Part shown: in pieces, positions 30,582 to 34,737 of the stretch
How the letters are laid out: each line of letters starts with the position of its first letter
Position numbering within the stretch: the first letter of the stretch is position 1
The notes under the pieces: model-generated
Seen by the model: the letters and a program-made list of their open reading frames with translations, nothing else
Database searches by the model: none
Told to the model about the DNA's origin: nothing
Source of the DNA: Lachnospiraceae bacterium
GTDB lineage: Bacteria > Bacillota > Clostridia > Lachnospirales > Lachnospiraceae
Assembly: GCA_900770785.1 (NCBI GenBank)
Contig: CAAGLJ010000167.1
Coordinates: 1 to 34,737, forward strand
Reading direction: 5' to 3'
DNA: 34,737 nucleotides
Position numbers and translations under genes: made by a program

Positions 30582-31430
30582 TTACGGGGAAATTGCAGGG
30601 GGGATAGTGCTGCGTTTCTTTAACCATCGCTCAAGCAGTACGGTAAGTAGGGCAAAAACGAAGGTCTGAGAGAAAAAGGAGGCCAGGGTGCTGGAAACGG
30701 CAGTGGGCAGAAAGCCTCCGACAGGAGTGAAGCCAGACCTCTTAACCGGTCCATTTCCATCTGCTTTTTCAGAGAAGGGGCGGCTGTCGTTGGAAAAGGC
30801 CTGTCCTCTGGCCTGGGTCTCTTTTTCCTTCGCTGGAAATGAGCCTTCTTTTCTGCCTCTTTCCTCAAGGCCAGCTTCCTTTCTTTGGGAAGCAAAAGGC
30901 ATTGACAGCCATTGCCTGAAGGAGCCTGCTGAAAGACTGTATATGCCGAACATACAGATAATTATGCACAAAAAAAGGGATATTGGTCGGGGTAGATTCC
31001 TGCCATGTGTCAGCTTAGACCACATACCGCTGAGGTATTTTGCATGCAGGCCCAGGTGAATGCCGATTAGAATGATGACTAATGCGGCACAGAAATAGTG
31101 GATAGTCTTCCAGGGGCCGGGCAGATTAAAGCTGAATACCACCTTGGAAATCATGGCTCCGCTAAATACGATTAGTGCCACAGAAATCAGCAGAAGCAGA
31201 TTCAGGACATAAACGATACGTGTCCGTAAGGGGATGTTAGTGCAAAACAGCTTACTGGTGACACCCTTTATCCACTTTCCGTTAAGCAGAAGGTGGATAA
31301 TTACGGCTAGAGCGATACACAGACCGCCGATTTCATGAAAGCTCATGCCCAGTACGCGCTTGTTAAACAGCAAAAGAAAAACAAACAGCATGATAATATC
31401 CAGAGCAATTTTCAACCATTTTTTCTCCAT
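30582..31430 (-). CDS. DUF4405-type membrane protein with cytochrome b-like paired histidines
   Basis: This 282-residue membrane protein has five clear spans in its first 170 residues (about 7-24, 33-50, 72-95, 108-129, 148-167) and a possible sixth near 250-268. H32 and H46 lie 14 apart in one span, and H111 and H125 lie 14 apart in another, with H129 beyond. This is the spacing used to hold two b-type haems across a membrane bundle, as in cytochrome b561 and related reductases. The DUF4405 family is annotated with this fold. Residues 170-245 form a charged, low-complexity cytosolic or external linker. No redox partner gene lies next to it, so function is inferred. An AGGAGG site precedes the ATG. 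Confidence 0.75.
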   Translation of the reverse strand: MEKKWLKIALDIIMLFVFLLLFNKRVLGMSFHEIGGLCIALAVIIHLLLNGKWIKGVTSKLFCTNIPLRTRIVYVLNLLLLISVALIVFSGAMISKVVFSFNLPGPWKTIHYFCAALVIILIGIHLGLHAKYLSGMWSKLTHGRNLPRPISLFLCIIICMFGIYSLSAGSFRQWLSMPFASQRKEAGLEERGRKEGSFPAKEKETQARGQAFSNDSRPFSEKADGNGPVKRSGFTPVGGFLPTAVSSTLASFFSQTFVFALLTVLLERWLKKRSTIPPAISP

Positions 31431-31590
31431 TATGATTACCTCCTCATTTTTTTAATGTCTTTTTTCAATGTTTTTCATTGATTTGGCTGCTATTTATTCT
31501 GCCATGAAAATATGTAAGAAATATGGTAAAAAAATGGTAAAAGTGTGAAAAACTTTCATTAGTTTGATAAGCAGCCCAGTCTTACCAGAG

Positions 31591-32970
31591 TCAGGAGAGA
31601 AGAAGGACTCTTTTAATACACAGCAAATAGAGGACGGTGGAAAGCAATTCGCTGCACAAAAGTCCCCATAAATATCCCGCAATACCCACCTGGGGAATAA
31701 AAATAATGATGAATCCCAGACGGATAAGCAGAGTGACAACATTGATGACAAGACTCAGGCCCGTTTTTTTCAACCCATGAAGAATACTGGAAAGGGTAGC
31801 ATGAAGATATAAAAAAGGACATAAAAAGCTGAGCTGACGGATGAAGGTACCAGCCAGCTGGCTGTCAAAAAGAAGTTTGCCGGCCCAGCTCCCAAAAAGA
31901 AAAAAACCAAAGCTGCACAGGACACCTAAAGCTATACTGGCAAGAATAGAGCGACGAATGGTATTTCTCATTTGGCTGATATGAGAGGATGAGGCAGCCT
32001 GAGTAACCTCCGGCAGCAAAAGCACAGAGGCGGATTGGGTAAAGGCAGAGGGGAAAAGCACCAGACTGAAGGCCATACCCGTCAGCACCCCATAGATACT
32101 TAAGGCCGTCTCAGTGGAATAACCGAATACCTTCAGCTTTTCGGGAATGGAAACTGCCTCCACACTTTGCAGCAGATTGACGATGAGCCGGTTGCAGGAT
32201 AAGGGTATAGCCATTCCCAGAAGGTGGGTGAGAGCAGCAGTGCGGGAAACATCAGGCAGAACCGGAACACCCACAGGGACGCTTTGCCTGCTGGACTTAG
32301 CCCTTTTTTGACCAAAGCAGAGACAGGATTTTTTTTCGGCAAGTATTTGATAGGCCACATAGGAAATGCTGCAGGATGCCACTTCCCCCAGCACCATACC
32401 AAGAGCAGCTAAAGCAATAGTAGGCTGTCCTTTGGTGGAAAGGAAAAGGTAAAGAAAAAACACGCTGCCAGTACGAACCAGCTGTTCTGCCAGTTGGGTA
32501 AAGGCAGGGACGCGAACCTCTTTTATCCCATAAAAATAACCATTGAGACAGCTGTGTAAGGCCGTTAAGGGAAAGGACAGGGCAGTAATGCGAAGGAGAG
32601 GAGCCAGGCGTGGCTCCTTAAAAAAATAGACGGAAACAGGGTCTGCCTGTCCGTAAATAATTACGGAATAGAAAGCGGAAAGTATCGTACAAATAATTAT
32701 ACCTGTCCATAAATATCGCCGGGCATCCCTGGGCCGTCCAATAGCCACACAGGAGGCGGTATAGCGGGAGATGGCAGTCTGCATACCTGCTCCTGTAAGG
32801 GAGAAGGCAATCATAATCACAGGAGAAATTAACTGAAACAGCCCCATGTTTTCTTCTCCAAAGGCCTGGGAAATGAAAAGTCGGTAAAGAAAACCGATAC
32901 CTCTGCTTATTATGCCTGCAAAGGTAAGAATTAAAGTGCCGGTAAGTAAAGGATTTTTTTTCAGATTCAT
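31591..32970 (-). CDS. SpoVB/MurJ-like oligosaccharide flippase
   Basis: This membrane protein has 459 residues from ATG 32970 and about 12-14 hydrophobic spans, of the MVF/MATE-like polysaccharide flippase group. The N-terminal block, L-T-F-A-G-I-I-S-R-G-I-G-F-L-Y-R, is the typical SpoVB start, and F-S-L-T-G-A-G-M-Q-T-A-I-S-R and L-N-G-Y-F-Y-G are conserved landmarks. SpoVB proteins serve spore cortex formation; related members flip cell-wall or capsule precursors. A TTG at 32988 extends the frame but lacks a ribosome site, whereas GGGGGAG precedes the ATG. It is divergent from mnmA. Confidence 0.85.
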   Translation of the reverse strand: MNLKKNPLLTGTLILTFAGIISRGIGFLYRLFISQAFGEENMGLFQLISPVIMIAFSLTGAGMQTAISRYTASCVAIGRPRDARRYLWTGIIICTILSAFYSVIIYGQADPVSVYFFKEPRLAPLLRITALSFPLTALHSCLNGYFYGIKEVRVPAFTQLAEQLVRTGSVFFLYLFLSTKGQPTIALAALGMVLGEVASCSISYVAYQILAEKKSCLCFGQKRAKSSRQSVPVGVPVLPDVSRTAALTHLLGMAIPLSCNRLIVNLLQSVEAVSIPEKLKVFGYSTETALSIYGVLTGMAFSLVLFPSAFTQSASVLLLPEVTQAASSSHISQMRNTIRRSILASIALGVLCSFGFFLFGSWAGKLLFDSQLAGTFIRQLSFLCPFLYLHATLSSILHGLKKTGLSLVINVVTLLIRLGFIIIFIPQVGIAGYLWGLLCSELLSTVLYLLCIKRVLLLS

Positions 32971-33021
32971 ATTGGGAAGCTCCCCCAACCAGTTTCTTCT
33001 ATATATATGAAGCCTGCTTTG

Positions 33022-33050
33022 TTGACAGAACTGTGAGGGGGTGCTAGAAT
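33022..33050 (+). promoter_or_regulatory. Promoter of mnmA
   Basis: TTGACA (33022-33027), a 17-bp spacer and TAGAAT (33045-33050) lie 32 bp before the start codon. Confidence 0.85.
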
Positions 33051-33081
33051 CGTCTCAGTATAAAACCGAAAGGAATTATGA

Positions 33082-34161
33082 ATGGCTAAGAAAGTAGTAG
33101 TAGGTATGTCAGGAGGAGTGGACTCCTCTGTGGCAGCCTGGTTGTTAAAAGAACAGGGGTATGAGGTGATTGGCGTTACCATGCAGATCTGGCAGGATCA
33201 GGAGCCGGAGGAAATAGAGGAAAGCGGCGGCTGCTGCGGACTTACTGCCGTGGATGATGCAAAAAGGGTAGCAAGGGCGCTGGACATTCCCCATTATGTA
33301 ATGAATTTTAAACAGGAGTTTCAAAAGAAGGTTATTGACTATTTTGTGGGAGAGTATCTTCATGGAAGAACCCCCAATCCCTGTATCGCCTGTAATCGGT
33401 ATGTGAAATGGGAATCACTGCTGAAGAGAAGTCTGGATTTGGGAGCAGATTTCATTGCTACTGGTCATTATGCTAGAATATGTCGTCTGCCTGATGGCCG
33501 ATATACGTTGAAAACATCCGCAACAGCCAGTAAGGATCAGACCTACGCACTTTATAATCTGACCCAGTATCAGCTGGCCCATACGCTGATGCCGGTAGGA
33601 GAATACACGAAAGAAGAGATTCGCAAAATGGCAATGCAGCTGAATCTGCCTGTGGCCCATAAGCCGGACAGCCAGGAAATCTGCTTTATTCCCGATAATG
33701 ATTATGCAGGCTTTATTGAGCATGAGGCAAAAGGACAGGTACCCGGACCGGGAAATTTTGTGACTGGAGAGGGAAAGATTCTGGGACAGCACAAGGGAAT
33801 TACCCATTATACCATAGGACAGAGGAAGGGCCTCAATCTGGCTTTGGGCCATCCGGTTTTTGTTACCGAAATCCGGCCGGATACGGATGAGGTGGTAATC
33901 GGTGAGCATGAGGACGTCTTTACGAATCAGCTGATTTGTGACCAGGTAAATTATATGGCGATGGAAAGACTGACTGAGCCAAGAAGGGTATTGGCTAAAA
34001 TTCGCTACAGCCACAGCGGAGAATGGTGTGTTCTGGAAAAGGAAGGGGAAGAGAAGCTAAGATGTACCTTTGAAAAGCCCGTCCGGGCAGTTACACCGGG
34101 ACAGGCTGTGGTATTTTATGAGGATGATATGGTTCTTGGGGGGGGAACCATTCTGAAATGA
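33082..34161 (+). CDS. mnmA: tRNA-specific 2-thiouridylase MnmA
   Basis: This 359-residue enzyme thiolates U34 of tRNA-Lys, -Glu and -Gln using a persulfide donor and ATP. The PP-loop S10-GGVDSS is at the N-terminus. The two catalytic cysteines are C101 (N-P-C-I-A-C-N) and C201 (D-S-Q-E-I-C-F-I). The C-terminal beta-barrel (about 290-355) ends with A-V-T-P-G-Q-A-V-V-F-Y. An ATG at 33078 runs straight into a stop, so ATG 33082 is used, with AAAGGA upstream. It converges on the histidinol-phosphatase gene with only 8 bp between and no visible terminator. Confidence 0.97.
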   Translation: MAKKVVVGMSGGVDSSVAAWLLKEQGYEVIGVTMQIWQDQEPEEIEESGGCCGLTAVDDAKRVARALDIPHYVMNFKQEFQKKVIDYFVGEYLHGRTPNPCIACNRYVKWESLLKRSLDLGADFIATGHYARICRLPDGRYTLKTSATASKDQTYALYNLTQYQLAHTLMPVGEYTKEEIRKMAMQLNLPVAHKPDSQEICFIPDNDYAGFIEHEAKGQVPGPGNFVTGEGKILGQHKGITHYTIGQRKGLNLALGHPVFVTEIRPDTDEVVIGEHEDVFTNQLICDQVNYMAMERLTEPRRVLAKIRYSHSGEWCVLEKEGEEKLRCTFEKPVRAVTPGQAVVFYEDDMVLGGGTILK

Positions 34162-34169
34162 AGAGGAAG

Positions 34170-34737
34170 CTACAGGGGAATAAATTCCGGTTTTCTTTCC
34201 CGGAAAATGGTATAGTAGCGGAAACCACAGGCGATTAAGGCCTCCTCTGCCCGGGAAAAACAGACACCGATGTTTTCCGGCTTATGGGCATCGGAGCCAA
34301 TAGTAATGATTTCTCCCCCCAGCTGTCGATAGCGTTTTAAAAGCGGAGTGCAGGGGTGCAGATCCTTCAGGCCGTATTTCAGCCCTCCTGTGTTAATTTC
34401 CAGCCCCTTCCCCTTTTCAATCAGTAACCGGATAATCAAATCCAGAATATCCTGATATTTTTCATAGGAGTAGTGGGTATCCTTATGGGGGCCGTAACGC
34501 ACCACGTAATCCAGATGACCATAGACGTCAAAGCCGTCAAAGGCCCGGATATTTTCGGTAATAGAGGTGAAATATTCGCGGTACGCCTCTTCCTCGCTCC
34601 GTCCTTCATAAAAGGCAGGATAATAGGGGTCTTTACCCCCGGATAGGTGAGAGGAACCAATCACAAAATCGAAGGGATAGCGTTCAATATAGGCATTAAG
34701 GCGGTCTGCCAGGTGAGGCTGAAGCCCCAGCTCCACA
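34170..34737 (-). CDS. PHP-family histidinol-phosphatase, partial (5-prime end beyond the window)
   Basis: This is the C-terminal 189 codons of a HisJ/HisK-type phosphatase of the PHP superfamily, which removes phosphate from L-histidinol phosphate in histidine synthesis. Visible metal-site segments are G-L-Q-P-H near the edge, F-D-F-V-I-G-S-S-H, F-D-V-Y-G-H-L-D-Y-V, L-E-I-N-T-G-G and T-I-G-S-D-A-H-K-P-E. The first H-x-H motif is outside the window. A GTG at the edge is only an internal codon. Stand-alone PHP proteins can have other phosphoester substrates, so the exact reaction is likely but not certain. Confidence 0.9.
   Translation of the reverse strand, partial: VELGLQPHLADRLNAYIERYPFDFVIGSSHLSGGKDPYYPAFYEGRSEEEAYREYFTSITENIRAFDGFDVYGHLDYVVRYGPHKDTHYSYEKYQDILDLIIRLLIEKGKGLEINTGGLKYGLKDLHPCTPLLKRYRQLGGEIITIGSDAHKPENIGVCFSRAEEALIACGFRYYTIFRERKPEFIPL

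Noticed and set aside
1..34737. CRISPR arrays, tRNA or rRNA genes, insertion sequences
   Set aside because: No regularly spaced repeats, cloverleaf-like segments, rRNA motifs or transposase genes were seen on either strand by eye; a tRNAscan-SE or ISfinder run was not possible.

Overview
The window looks like a chromosomal segment of a spore-forming, low-to-mid G+C Firmicute, most likely a member of the Lachnospiraceae or another Clostridia. The evidence is the gene order yicC-remA-gmk-rpoZ, the blocks rimO-pgsA-cinA-recA-recX-rny and nudF-spoIIM-xerD, SOS boxes of the Gram-positive GAAC-N4-GTTC type, strong AGGAGG ribosome sites, and consensus TTGACA/TATAAT promoters. No rRNA, tRNA, CRISPR array or insertion sequence was seen.

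Region 1 (1 to about 6740) is accessory DNA. It opens with the C-terminal end of a Tn916/Tn1549-type tyrosine integrase that is cut by the window edge, closed by a strong terminator. A promoter carrying a repeated ATACTCATGA element then drives a tight five-gene run: a ribbon-helix-helix (RHH)-like protein, a DUF262 protein with a C-terminal HNH-like motif (GmrSD-type), an unrecognised 225-aa protein, an unrecognised 500-aa membrane protein, and an ApeA-like HEPN protein with an R-x4-H motif. This reads as anti-phage cargo of an integrative element and is the best candidate for an undescribed system. The cassette is followed by 310 bp of gene-free DNA rich in inverted repeats, where the element or island probably ends.

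Region 2 (6744-9641) holds a low-molecular-weight phosphatase and then a PadR-controlled envelope operon (padR, HAAS/DUF1700, DUF4097, PspC). Its promoter carries a perfect 10-bp inverted repeat and a degenerate second copy.

Region 3 (9784-13861) has a MurT/GatD-like pair in which the residues for glutamine amidotransfer appear to be missing. It is followed by a consensus promoter, a tandem glycine riboswitch with terminator, and the alanine/glycine symporter gene it controls.

Region 4 (13867-16227, minus strand) encodes a GNAT acetyltransferase and RqcH, the ribosome quality-control factor. RqcH is divergent from the yicC operon through overlapping promoters.

Region 5 (16418-25531) is housekeeping: yicC-remA-gmk-rpoZ, rimO-pgsA-cinA, SOS-controlled recA-recX, and rny. 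Region 6 (25711-29347) carries a PLP aminotransferase, a Nudix hydrolase, spoIIM and xerD. Region 7 (29380-34737) has class I DAHP synthase, a DUF4405 membrane protein with paired haem-type histidines, a SpoVB/MurJ-like flippase (all minus strand), mnmA (plus), and a PHP-type histidinol-phosphatase cut by the right edge.
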